Assembly (NCBI RefSeq): GCF_910592395.1
Contig: NC_088326.1
Span: 11,105,001 to 11,169,000 of the forward strand
Direction of reading: 5' to 3'
DNA: 64,000 nt
Origin: Lineus longissimus
Taxonomy: Eukaryota; Nemertea; Pilidiophora; Heteronemertea; Lineidae
Shown: one piece after another, positions 11,398 to 20,981 of the stretch
How the letters are laid out: every line of letters begins with the position of its first letter
Position numbering within the stretch: position 1 is the first letter of the stretch
The notes under the pieces: generated by a model
The model's database searches: none
What the model saw: the letters and a program-made list of their open reading frames with translations, nothing else
What the model was told of the DNA's origin: nothing
Made by a program: the position numbers and the translations under genes

Positions 11398-12137
11398 GAC
11401 AGCTGTCAATTATCACAAGGCCCAATTAATCCTTGAAATCAATCAATGTTCAACCAATCAGCTGTGACTTGTCCAGTTTGAAGGTGCATCAACGATATCG
11501 CTCCAGACCTCAAAAGGAACGTGTTTCATATCTTTAGAACGACTTTTTGGGTTACCACTGCACCAAGGTCTTTGTTTCTTTTGACCTGAAAAAACAATAT
11601 TAATTGATATTGTTCATTCAGTTTTGATCAATTTTCGTACATGTAATTGATGATTGACAGCCTTTTGATTGACAGGTACTAAAAAAAGTTGAAATATTTT
11701 TAGAACATTGCCAAAAATCACTTCACACTAATCATGAAAAAAATGGTACAGTCGCAAAGTTCTGAACAGGAGCTTTCTAACAAAAGGTGATAAGAACCAG
11801 TTTTCAAAGAATTTCAAGCATTTTCTACACTTGGTAACATTTTTCTCAAAAGCCTGCAAACTTTGCCAATATTGAATTTATCAATGATATTCAATATCAT
11901 CGTGTAGTACGTTCAAAATTATTTTTCATTTTGCTTCATCATCAAAAAAACTTGTTGCCTTCTCAGCTTTTGACGACACAAACCGAGTAAACGCCATTTC
12001 GTTACACAACAGTCATCTAAATCTGTCGCACCAACTTTTTAATGAACCTTGAAACAAAACAGCCAACATTTAGTTTAAAACTTCTCAAAGATGTTGATGC
12101 AGTATTTTAACTCGCACTTCGTTGCACCTTCAAACTT
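11398..12137 (-). promoter_or_regulatory. Leader cassette of zinc-finger gene 2
   Basis: On the minus strand: arm AGTTTGAAGGTGC (12136-12124), a predicted 3' splice site TTGTTTTTTCAG with the exon starting at 11584, then TTGATGCACCTTCAAACTGG (11492-11473), and the palindrome GACAGCTGTC near 11398-11408. The upstream arm lacks 3 nt (GAT) but regains pairing with CGTT. The splice site is 332 nt from the ATG. AACTGAATGAACAATATCAA just before the site is shared with the other cassettes and could hold the branch point. Confidence 0.5.
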
Positions 12138-12214
12138 GGCTCAAAATAATCCGTTTCTGACCTTCTTAAAAAAGTTAAAACTGATCATTGGACAGAGACC
12201 AACACTGCACTCGC

Positions 12215-13594
12215 TCACTTATCCTTATGTTCAACTTTCCTGTGCGTTTTAACTGCATCCTTACTCTTAAATCTCTCCCCACAAATTTGACAAACGAATG
12301 CAAAAGTGTGGTCAGCGCTGATGTGGGACAGAAGCTCTGCCTTGTCTGGGAACATTCTCAAACACTTCTTGCATGTAAATCGAGGATCTAAGTCAACTGG
12401 CGGTGGTGGTGTGGACTCTTCGGCCTCATGAATCGCCGAATGTGTCTCGAGCAATGCAGGATTTGGAAATTTCTCGCCACACACTTTGCACTTGAATTTG
12501 ACATATTCCGCCTCATGACCTGAACTGAGAATATGCGTACGCAAAGATTTGCGAATGGAATACGTGTTCTCACATGTCCCACACTGAAACACCTTTGCGC
12601 CCTCCTCGTGCATGACCATATGAGTCTTCAACATGCTTTCTCGGAAGAAATTTCTGGGACATTTATCGCACGTATATGGATACGCCTTTCTACCACATTT
12701 CTTGACGGTATGCTTCCTAAACTCTCGAGAACCGTGGAACATTTTTGAACACACACGACAAGTATAGTTGTTTTTTTTCTGTCGTCGAACTCTTGCACCA
12801 GGTTCGTGCGTGCGCTTATGGGTCAAAAGTCGCGATTCCTTGAAGAAACAACGGTGGCATTGGTCGCATTTGTACTTGTATGCATCTCTACCACATTTTT
12901 TGATGACGTGATCGCGAAAACCGCCTGGCGACTGAAACGTCAGATGACATACTTGACAGGTATTGACGTTTTCTCGCGTGTGAATTTTCTTATGTCGCGA
13001 CAGCATGGCCGCGGACGAGAACAGAGCCTCGCAGATGTCACATTTACAAATGAGACTCGGATCGACATGTACGAGAAGGTGTCGCTTCAGAAACGACTGA
13101 TACAAAAAGATCTTGTCACAATGCTCGCATTTCCACGTACCCCATTTAACATGTTGTTTCATGTGGCGTCGCAGAAGAGACGCGCCGACGAATCCACACT
13201 GGCAATCGTGGAAAGTGCATCTGTAAATCTTCGCGCCGGGGGTATGAGCGGCCAATAGATGGCGCTGAAAATGCTCGTTTTGTGTGAACCTCTTATTACA
13301 ATGTTGACACTTGAATTTTTTTTCACCGGTGTGCACGGTCATATGTCTTTTAAGATAGCTAGGCGTTGCGAATGCTTTGCCGCACGTTTTGCACGAGTAT
13401 TTCAAAACTTTTTCCGGTCGGACATAGAAAGGATCGTGCGTCAACAGCATGTGACGCTTCAGACTGGCTGCACTGGATAATACTTTGTTACACTCACCAC
13501 AATTATTAACATCCTTGATGGTCGATGCCACAGATGACCCCCCAGCAGAATTGTCAACATCGTACTGAACAGCAACACTGAAATACTGCTCCAT
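12215..13594 (-). CDS. C2H2 zinc-finger protein, 14 fingers (array gene 3)
   Basis: This 459-residue, single-exon protein has 14 fingers covering nearly its whole length, so a nuclear DNA-binding role is likely. The first finger (NCGECNKVLSS) is at about residue 31 and the last (FVCQICGERFKS) ends near 455. A canonical linker HTGEKKFKC joins fingers 2 and 3. Finger 4 is of the C-x4-C type. Fingers 7 and 9 are C2HC, each ending KKCGR followed by DAYKYKC or KAYPYTC. A proline run (PPPP) precedes the last two fingers. The N-terminus (MEQYFSVAVQYD) aligns with that of gene 4 (MAQFVIVKYD). It is the cleanest representative of the local family. The leader cassette is at 13694-14106. No targets or partners can be inferred. 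Confidence 0.95.
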   Translation of the reverse strand: MEQYFSVAVQYDVDNSAGGSSVASTIKDVNNCGECNKVLSSAASLKRHMLLTHDPFYVRPEKVLKYSCKTCGKAFATPSYLKRHMTVHTGEKKFKCQHCNKRFTQNEHFQRHLLAAHTPGAKIYRCTFHDCQCGFVGASLLRRHMKQHVKWGTWKCEHCDKIFLYQSFLKRHLLVHVDPSLICKCDICEALFSSAAMLSRHKKIHTRENVNTCQVCHLTFQSPGGFRDHVIKKCGRDAYKYKCDQCHRCFFKESRLLTHKRTHEPGARVRRQKKNNYTCRVCSKMFHGSREFRKHTVKKCGRKAYPYTCDKCPRNFFRESMLKTHMVMHEEGAKVFQCGTCENTYSIRKSLRTHILSSGHEAEYVKFKCKVCGEKFPNPALLETHSAIHEAEESTPPPPVDLDPRFTCKKCLRMFPDKAELLSHISADHTFAFVCQICGERFKSKDAVKTHRKVEHKDK

Positions 13595-13693
13595 CTTTCA
13601 ATATTTCATCAATGAGCACACTCTAGAAATTTTAAACTCAGTTTTCCGAACTGCAAACAGAACTGGCTCTGCTAGGGAAAAAGCGAATTAACA

Positions 13694-14106
13694 TGACAGC
13701 TGTCACTCTGTAGCAGTCCGTGGAATCAATTAGTGTCAATCTATCAAGTAACTACACTACTAACCATCCAGTTTGAAGGTGCATCAATCAAGTAAAGGCT
13801 TCCAGAATTTCGAGTAGTTTAATCACGATGGTTTTGTTCAAATTATCGGGGCTTCGGCTTCTTCCGAGACCTGAAAAAACAATAATTGATATTGTTCATT
13901 CAGTTTGAAATAATCTCGGATAAATCCTTTTTAATAGCAAAGCTGTCTCCACAAAATGTTTATGCAACGCTTGCCTAATCTAATGCAACAACGTTTTAAT
14001 CTTAATTCACGACAACTTGAACTCATGACATTTTTTAATAAATTTGGCAAAGAAATGCAACTTTGTAAACTTTCCTAGGACTAGCACTTTGATGCACCTT
14101 CAAACT
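13694..14106 (-). promoter_or_regulatory. Leader cassette of zinc-finger gene 3
   Basis: On the minus strand: arm AGTTTGAAGGTGCATCAA (14106-14089), predicted 3' splice site with the exon starting at 13870, second arm TTGATGCACCTTCAAACT (13787-13770), then GGATGGTTAGTAG and the 12-bp palindrome TGACAGCTGTCA (13705-13694). The arms form a perfect 18-bp inverted repeat. The splice site is 276 nt from the ATG. Confidence 0.55.
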
Positions 14107-14577
14107 TTGTTTACAATTTGTTACCAACATAAACCTTTCTTAATAAACATTCAACTACTTATTGTAATCGTTAATGCTCAACTTTTATTCGACTCAACAT
14201 CACTTTTCAAAATTTTCAAAAAAGTTTTTTTCACAATTTTTTACTTCATTTGATGGAACTTCAAAGTTGGCCGACATTTTAATCTATGTTCAAACTTTGC
14301 AACATTTGGCCAACAACTTAAAGGCCTACGCTGTTTGTTTAGAATTTAAATTGAATTTGAAAATGTCCAACTCCCAAAATATATACAGAATAAATATTTC
14401 AACATTGCCTTTATGAAGACAGATACACGAATACTACATACCAAGTTTCAGCAAATTTGCATGCATGATAACTGTACTACAGCATTGTGTATAACTGCAC
14501 TTCTATTTTTCATGATCAACGGTTAAAAACGAACGGCGAACCACTTTAACAACACACCTCAGCCAAAATTCAAACGG

Positions 14578-16203
14578 CTATTTGTTGTGCTTCGACGTCA
14601 CATGCGCCTCGACCTCCTGATTTTTCTTAAACCTCTCCCCACAAATGTGACAAATAAATGCCAAGGCATGCTCAGCAGTGATATGGGACAAGAGATCCGA
14701 CATGTCCGAGCACGTCATCGAACATTTACGACAAGAAAATCCACGTAGACGCTGCTTTAGCAGTCGAGACCTTTGGCCTTGGGTGGTATGCGACACCCCA
14801 TGTTCTTCAAGTTCAGCACGACCTGGACATTTTTTGTGACATACTTTACAAGCATAGAAAATATTCGCAGCCTCATGACTGGAACTCGAAACGTGATCTT
14901 GCAATCCTTGGAGATTCGAATAAGTATTTGCGCACGTGCCACATTTGAATTCCGGAGCATCCTTGTCTGGCAAACTCTCGTGAATCTCACCCTCGTGGAC
15001 CTCACCCTCGTGGATCTCACCCTCGTGGATCTCACCCTCGTGAATCTCACCCTCGTGGATCTCACCCTCATGGATCTCACCCTCGTTGATCTCACTTTCG
15101 TGAATCTCACCCTCGTGGATCTCACGCACGCGGATCTTAGGCTCACGGATCTTAAGCTTGCCGATCTTACGCTCACGGATCTTAGGCTCGGGGACCTTAT
15201 GCTCAAGGATCTTGCGCTCATGGATCTCACGCTCGTGGATCTTAAGCGACCTCTCCGTGAAGAAATTTCTCGTACATTTGTTACAATTGTATGGATAAGC
15301 CTTTCTCCCACACGTTTGCTTCGAATGTGATCGAAAATTTTTAAAACCAGTGTATCTTTTCCGACAAACTCGGCAGACGTGAGTAGACCCTTTTTCTTTG
15401 ATTATGACAGGATTGTGCAAGCGCTTGTGAGAAGCAAGTTTTTTTTCCTTTCTGAAACCGGCCGGGCATTCGTCGCACTTGAATTCGTAGGCATTTCTTC
15501 CGCATTTCTTTTGCGCATGCGCACGAAAACCCCTGTCCGTCCGAAAGGTAGCATGGCACGCCTGACAAGTAGCCCTTAATTCTTGCCGCTGCGTGTGGAT
15601 TTCTTCATGTTGTTTTAGAAATTTCACCGACGGGAAAAACCTCCCGCAAATATCACATCCGTGGCGCCGACTTGGATCGGCATGGTGCAACATGTGACGC
15701 CGATGGAAGAGTTCGCTCGCAAACGCTCTACCACACTGCTCACAAGTCCAAGTGCCCCGCTGCGAATGTAGTTTCAGATGCCTTGTCAACTGATTTTTGC
15801 GGACGCATTTATACTCGCAGCCTTTGACAGTACAATTGTATTTCTTCCCCCCGGGAGTATGAAATGACAACAGATGACTTTTATAATGGGCATTCTGGGT
15901 GAAACGCTTCTTGCAATGTTCGCATTCGTATTTTTGTTCGCCAGTGTGAATGGGCATGTGTCGTTCAAGGTAGCTAGGCGTCGGGAAAGACTTGCCACAA
16001 ATTTCACAAGAATATTTCAAAATCGGCTTTGGGCGATTGTATGACGGATCATGCAACAGCAAGACGTGACGTTTAAGACTTGCCAAACTGGATAGTACTT
16101 TGTGACAGTGACTGCATTTGTGCACTTCCTGGGTGGGTGATGCTTCCAATGAACTTACAATAGAGGCACCAAGGTCATACTTCACGATGACAAACTGTGC
16201 CAT
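14578..16203 (-). CDS. C2H2 zinc-finger protein, 14 fingers with HEGEI repeat (array gene 4)
   Basis: This 541-residue, single-exon C2H2 protein has the same 14-finger layout as gene 3: a C-x4-C finger 4 and C2HC fingers 7 (QKKCGRNAYEFKC) and 9 (KQTCGRKAYPYNC). The last finger is FICHICGERFKK. It differs by about 90 extra residues between fingers 10 and 11. These begin inside the C-terminal half of finger 10 (SLKIHEREIHE) and continue as a 5-residue repeat, first variable (ERKI, EPKI, REPKI) and then regular (HEGEI). The insert is highly charged. Finger 12 is slightly degenerate (CKVCHKKCPG). The probable role is DNA binding; the repeat's effect is unknown. The start matches gene 3 by N-terminal alignment. 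Its leader cassette is at 16309-16666. Confidence 0.95.
   Translation of the reverse strand: MAQFVIVKYDLGASIVSSLEASPTQEVHKCSHCHKVLSSLASLKRHVLLLHDPSYNRPKPILKYSCEICGKSFPTPSYLERHMPIHTGEQKYECEHCKKRFTQNAHYKSHLLSFHTPGGKKYNCTVKGCEYKCVRKNQLTRHLKLHSQRGTWTCEQCGRAFASELFHRRHMLHHADPSRRHGCDICGRFFPSVKFLKQHEEIHTQRQELRATCQACHATFRTDRGFRAHAQKKCGRNAYEFKCDECPAGFRKEKKLASHKRLHNPVIIKEKGSTHVCRVCRKRYTGFKNFRSHSKQTCGRKAYPYNCNKCTRNFFTERSLKIHEREIHERKILEHKVPEPKIRERKIGKLKIREPKIRVREIHEGEIHESEINEGEIHEGEIHEGEIHEGEIHEGEIHEGEVHEGEIHESLPDKDAPEFKCGTCANTYSNLQGLQDHVSSSSHEAANIFYACKVCHKKCPGRAELEEHGVSHTTQGQRSRLLKQRLRGFSCRKCSMTCSDMSDLLSHITAEHALAFICHICGERFKKNQEVEAHVTSKHNK
14981..15244 (-). repeat. 15-bp in-frame minisatellite coding HEGEI
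   Basis: Near-perfect 15-bp units (CACGAGGGTGAGATC) cover the 3' part and diverged units the 5' part, about 17-18 in all. The unit length preserves the frame. All six frames tend to stay open across it, which produces spurious Arg/Val/Ser-rich and Leu/Asp-rich reading frames. Confidence 0.9.
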
Positions 16204-16308
16204 TATTTGTCGATAAGCAAACGAAATGAACAGTTTTCCAAATGCATTAGACTTGGAACCTCATAAAGGGCTCAGCAGAAAAGTTAGTTTCATATGAGAA
16301 CATAGACT

Positions 16309-16666
16309 CGACAGCTGTCAATCATCAATTAGTGTTCAACCAATCAATTATGCTCCTACTAACCATCCAATTTGAAGGTGCATCAATCAGCTGAGATCGA
16401 GGAACGATGTCTCGCATCAAGTTTCTTTTGATTATCACTGCACCAAGTTCTTGTCAACTTTGACCTGAAAAAACAATAATTTATATTGTTCATTCAGCGG
16501 TATGACGACAATCTTATATTTCTGTTGACAACACGTCGTAAAAAAATACGCAAGTGCCAATATGCCATATTTTGCACCTACTCTGTAGAATTTTTTTGTA
16601 CTGTTGAATTGACGCGCCTTTAATTCAAACATTGATTTGGCTAAAATATTGATGCACCTTCAAATT
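16309..16666 (-). promoter_or_regulatory. Leader cassette of zinc-finger gene 4
   Basis: On the minus strand: arm AATTTGAAGGTGCATCAAT (16666-16648), predicted 3' splice site TTGTTTTTTCAG with the exon starting at 16464, second arm ATTGATGCACCTTCAAATT (16387-16369), then GGATGGTTAGTAG, a CCAAT-type ATTGG and the palindrome GACAGCTGTC (near 16310-16320). The arms pair perfectly over 19 bp. The splice site is 261 nt from the ATG. Confidence 0.55.
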
Positions 16667-16852
16667 TCAACAAGTTAAACTAATACTGCAGAACGTGAAG
16701 TTTTGGTTATGCTCAAATTTCCTCATTTTCATATTTTGGAGTCATAGATGAAATTCTACACTTTTGTTGCTGAAATTCTTCTGGGTTATGGATTCAAGAG
16801 TCAAATGGTGACTACTGGTACCCCAATATTACTACTAAACAACATCTTTTCA

Positions 16853-18112
16853 TCATTTTTTACTATGCATAGTCTTCATATGTTTTCTGACACCATCACT
16901 TTTCTTGAAGCGTTCTCCGCAAATTTTACACAGGTATGCCTTGGTGTGCTCAGAAGTAATGTGTGACAAGAGTTTAAACTTGGTCAGGAACGTTTCCCCG
17001 CACTGGCGACAAGGTATAACCTCGGGACTAGGTGGCGGTGGATCCAATTCTTCAGCAGTATGTGACACAACGTGTTCTGCCAGTTCCTGCCCGCTTGCAA
17101 ACGTCTCCTGGCATACTTCACACGAGACTTGAACCTCCAAAGCTTTGTGACCGCTCGCCTCACAATGCTTACTCAAACTTCTAGGCTGCGCGTAAGTTTT
17201 CTGACACGTCCCGCAAACATACGTTCGCCTGCCCTTTGCGTGCGAAAGCAAATGAGTCTTAAGCGAGTCCTCCTTAAAGAAGCATTGCATGCATTTATCA
17301 CACTTGTACCTGTACGCATCTCTTCCACATTTTCGTTGCACATGACTACGAAAACCGCTCGAATTCTGATAAGTTTTCAGACACACTTGACACTGGTAGT
17401 TGTTCTCTTGTGTATGCATCTTCTTGTGGATTAGAAGATGTCTTGCGGAGCTGCTTAGGTTACCGCAGACATCACACGTGAACTGCGTACTGCTGTGACA
17501 TAGTGCGTGCCTCTTCAAACGATACTCTGTGCAAAACTTTTCACCGCATTGTTGACACTCCCACTTTGATTCCCTTATATTCAAATGTTCTCTCATGTGG
17601 TATTTGAGTTTATACTCCACGACGAATGTCCGCTTGCAACCTTCGAACGTACATTTGTAAACATTGGCTCCAGGTGTATGAGCGGCCAACATATGATGCT
17701 GCGCATGCACATTCTGAGAAAACCGTTTCATACATATTTCGCACTGGTATTTCTTAAAGCCGATGTGGGCATTCATGTGACGCTGACAGGCGCTCGGCGT
17801 CGGAAAACACTTGCTGCAAGTTTCACATTGATACTTCAAAGCCGGCTTTGGGCGGTTTGCCGATGGATCGTGAATAAGCATGTGACGTTGAAGACTTCGC
17901 AAACTTGACAACAACTTAAAACAGTCACCGCACTGATATACTTCCCGTGTTGTGACGGTCTCGTACGCTTCTGGCAGAACTGTTTCAGCTTGTTCAGTAT
18001 ATACGTCGTAATCTTCCGACATAACTTCCTGAGTTACTGTCTCAGACGGCTCAGCGGCAATGACCGTGACCTCATTTTCATACCTGACAGCGGGGTCATA
18101 TAACTCTGCCAT
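16853..18112 (-). CDS. C2H2 zinc-finger protein, 12 fingers (array gene 5)
   Basis: From the ATG at 18112 (AAAATGG context; the seven codons upstream are open but begin with TTG) this is a 419-residue single-exon protein. An acidic N-terminus of about 60 residues (ENEVTVIAAEPSE, SEDYDVYTEQAE) precedes 12 C2H2 fingers. It follows the layout of gene 3: C-x4-C finger 4, C2HC finger 7 (QRKCGRDAYRYKC), a Pro-rich spacer (PPPPSPE) and the terminal pair ending YLCKICGERFKK. It lacks the equivalents of fingers 9 and 10 of genes 3 and 4, so a two-finger unit was lost here or gained there. The likely role is nuclear DNA binding. The leader region at 18572-18752 retains the splice-site motif but not a clear GGTGCATCAA inverted repeat. 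Confidence 0.94.
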   Translation of the reverse strand: MAELYDPAVRYENEVTVIAAEPSETVTQEVMSEDYDVYTEQAETVLPEAYETVTTREVYQCGDCFKLLSSLRSLQRHMLIHDPSANRPKPALKYQCETCSKCFPTPSACQRHMNAHIGFKKYQCEICMKRFSQNVHAQHHMLAAHTPGANVYKCTFEGCKRTFVVEYKLKYHMREHLNIRESKWECQQCGEKFCTEYRLKRHALCHSSTQFTCDVCGNLSSSARHLLIHKKMHTQENNYQCQVCLKTYQNSSGFRSHVQRKCGRDAYRYKCDKCMQCFFKEDSLKTHLLSHAKGRRTYVCGTCQKTYAQPRSLSKHCEASGHKALEVQVSCEVCQETFASGQELAEHVVSHTAEELDPPPPSPEVIPCRQCGETFLTKFKLLSHITSEHTKAYLCKICGERFKKSDGVRKHMKTMHSKK

Positions 18113-18571
18113 TTTAAAATGGCGAACAAGCAATTCTGAATATATACAAGTCCAACCAAAGTGGTGATCTTCAAAAACACACTATCAAGAAGATCTAACT
18201 ACTGTCAGAATCTCTGCACAGACATAAGCAACAATGTTTGTACATACAAGTAAAAATACTGACAGGGTAGTGACACCAAATCTTTTTACCCAAATCTTGG
18301 AAATCACAACTGAAATATACATGTACTTGGGTACATCGATTTGTATTTGATGTACTGTACTGACTCCAATCTAAAAACACAAACAAAAGGTTTATACCTT
18401 TGTAGACAAAGGGCAAGTCGTTTACGGCAATGTCTTCAGTTTGGCACAAATTTCGAACAATTTCCAGAAAGATTTCTGCCAATTCTGCACATCAGATCAG
18501 GTAAGCGCATCATAAACTTTTTAACGTCGTCACCGAATTTTCCGTTTCCAGACTTCACCACGCTCTCCTAA

Positions 18572-18752
18572 CCTGAAAAAACAATATCCGATACTGTTTA
18601 TTCCGTTTATGTGCAGATTCCAGCCAAAAACTTTCCTCTAAATAACAACAAAAATATGCAATTCTGCATCTTTGGCAAATTTTCCGTACCAGTTTCCAGA
18701 TCTCAGCATATTTTTTAACCTGAAAAATCTATTGCCAATATTGTTCACTCTG
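18572..18752 (-). promoter_or_regulatory. Predicted leader 3' splice sites of zinc-finger gene 5
   Basis: Two copies of the cassette motif read on the minus strand as GAACAATATTGGCAATAG...TTTTTCAG (exon from about 18719) and ACAGTATCGGATATTGTTTT...TCAG (exon from 18572). They resemble the splice-site part of the other leader cassettes. Which one is used, if either, is unknown. Confidence 0.4.
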
Positions 18753-18759
18753 TTAAAGA

Positions 18760-20975
18760 AGATTCTAACAATATTCTGCCGGTATGTTCTCAGAGTCCAA
18801 GGATTGCAACATCACCCCACTCCGGTACCTGACCACGAGCAATCATGACTACGAGTATGATGAATCACCCGTGGCCGTGATGTGGCCGATCGAGACATGA
18901 CTTCATGGCCATGATTGAGAGCACTGCACCCCGAAAGGCAATAGATCATCGCCACTTGAGCGACTAGGCCTATATGGAATGGTACAGTCACTATAACCAA
19001 GAAGTCCACTCCAAGCACCGACCACGGCAATGGGGATGCCCAAGGCCAAGACGAGTCGAAAGTGAGGTAGGAGACAAGACCACAATTGATTTTTTAAGCC
19101 TTTTAGCAGTTAAATTGTCAATGTTTGACCGCGACGCATCAAAGAACGCGTGGTGTTGTGAATCTGAAATTTAGATTATGTTATTCCGGACAGTCGGGCA
19201 AGTAAATGGTGAAAAATAAAATGGTGATTGACCACGGAAATTTTTTTTTAATCGACAAATTAGACAGACGTTGATATTTCCACTCTTTTCAGCCAACTGG
19301 CAGAAAAAACTCAAAACACGCCCCCTATTACCCAATTAGCAAAATTCGAAATTAATTTTTTCATCAAATAATTTCTTTATATCTGTAGACTTGCCACAAC
19401 AAATATTTTTTCAATACCTCTCCAAATATGTACTTGAGAGTAAAAAACATGCACTCGTCTAATAGATAGGCCTGGACCCTCCAACCTATGAATATTCATT
19501 AGTGGTCTTGTCTCGTAGTAGGGCTATAGCTGGCTAGGCCAACATTCAATCCAAGACTTTCATCAGAGATTTGATGATGCAAATATGTCAACGATGGATT
19601 TCAACATTCTGAGGATCGGTCAACAAATTTAATCATGATTTTGAACGGCAATATCAGCCCCCAGGCCTACTGGTTTTTGAATCACACAGTGCATCATCAT
19701 GCATAGAGGCATACACAAATGCAAACGTCCGCCATTTTGGTGCGTCCCGCCTAATCAATCTTCCCAAATAAAACCGGTAATCACAGTTTCCCTCACCAAA
19801 TGAATGGTTCTCGTTGAGCTAGGATATAAGACGCAGGCGTTAAAACAGTCCAGCTAATCTTTCACGCCTTCTTTTTGCCAAAAAATGATACTTTATTCGG
19901 GTTTCCAGTGGATACACAAAAAATAAATTTTCGAGGTCGACTACCTGCACGTACCATTTTTCAAGGGAATTAGGAATTGACATTCGTAAAAATCCTCTTT
20001 TGCTTCAGAGTGCCTCAAATCAAATACAAGAATGAGACAATTTACCTAATTAAAATGTCTGCCTTTATTTTCAGTAATCAGTATATGAGTTAATTTCATG
20101 TTTTATTGTCTTTTTATACACATCAAATCCTAATTTCCTTGCGGTTGTCATGTTTGGTACGTCGGTGAAATCCCATCACCAATTCGGGGGGAAGTCCGCG
20201 GGAAGTCCCAACAAAATTTCCTTTTCTTTTGTTTCCCCCTTATGATAGGGAGCCACTCTGGGACTCGATTGCATTGTGATGGTAGTGGTATGTTGTCCGC
20301 GAAGTCCTTATGATATTATTTATTTTCCGAGTGTCACTTTTGTCATTTTGATTGAAGAAACGGTGATGATGATAGCCCTGTACTGCTGTAGTAATGCTGC
20401 AGCCTGCATTTTGACTTTTGACGTTTTGTCAATCTCAATGTTGTGTCATCATCCATCTATACCATGATACATAGGGCTAAGCGATAGTCTGTTTTATATG
20501 AATCCAGTTCAACAAACATACTGGTAACCACACTGGTACCCGTAACTTTTACGCCAACCGGTATAGCCTAGGTAATTCCCAAGACTGGCAGGAAGACCGC
20601 CATCCATGTTATGCCACAAAGGTGACCTGGCCTGGGACTGGGTGGCTAATCAAAAAGTGGCTCACCCTGGTTTTATTTTAATGTCCCTGCAACTCAGTCG
20701 GCCCAACAATTACATTGTATATCTACCTCTGCTTTCATTTTCTCCCAGGTTCTGTGAAGAAGTGTGTCCAAGTTTGATATCAGGACCCAGTGACGGATAG
20801 TATAGTTCAAGAATAAATAGGCGGACAGTTTCTACAAGTTCTCTAGTGCTGACAGCCGTCCTGGACAGATTTCAAAAGCAACTTTACATACTCTACCTTT
20901 AGAATCTGAAACTTTCCGTCCGATAGTGTCTGGATCTGTGGAAGAAATTGACCGAGTGGGTTCACTTCCTGTCTT
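18760..20975. other. Intergenic region, no gene seen
   Basis: I see no convincing coding region, tRNA or structured repeat here. The right end must hold the promoter and 5' UTR of the nucleotidase gene, but no clear core promoter is recognisable. Confidence 0.5.
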
Positions 20976-20981
20976 TCTTTA

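Noticed and set aside
14757-15330. Long frames rich in RVRST or LVDLT overlapping zinc-finger gene 4
   Set aside because: They are shadows of the 15-bp minisatellite, which stays open in all frames.
18113-18133. Seven extra N-terminal codons of zinc-finger gene 5
   Set aside because: They would need a TTG start; the ATG at 18112 has a good context and aligns with the paralogue starts.
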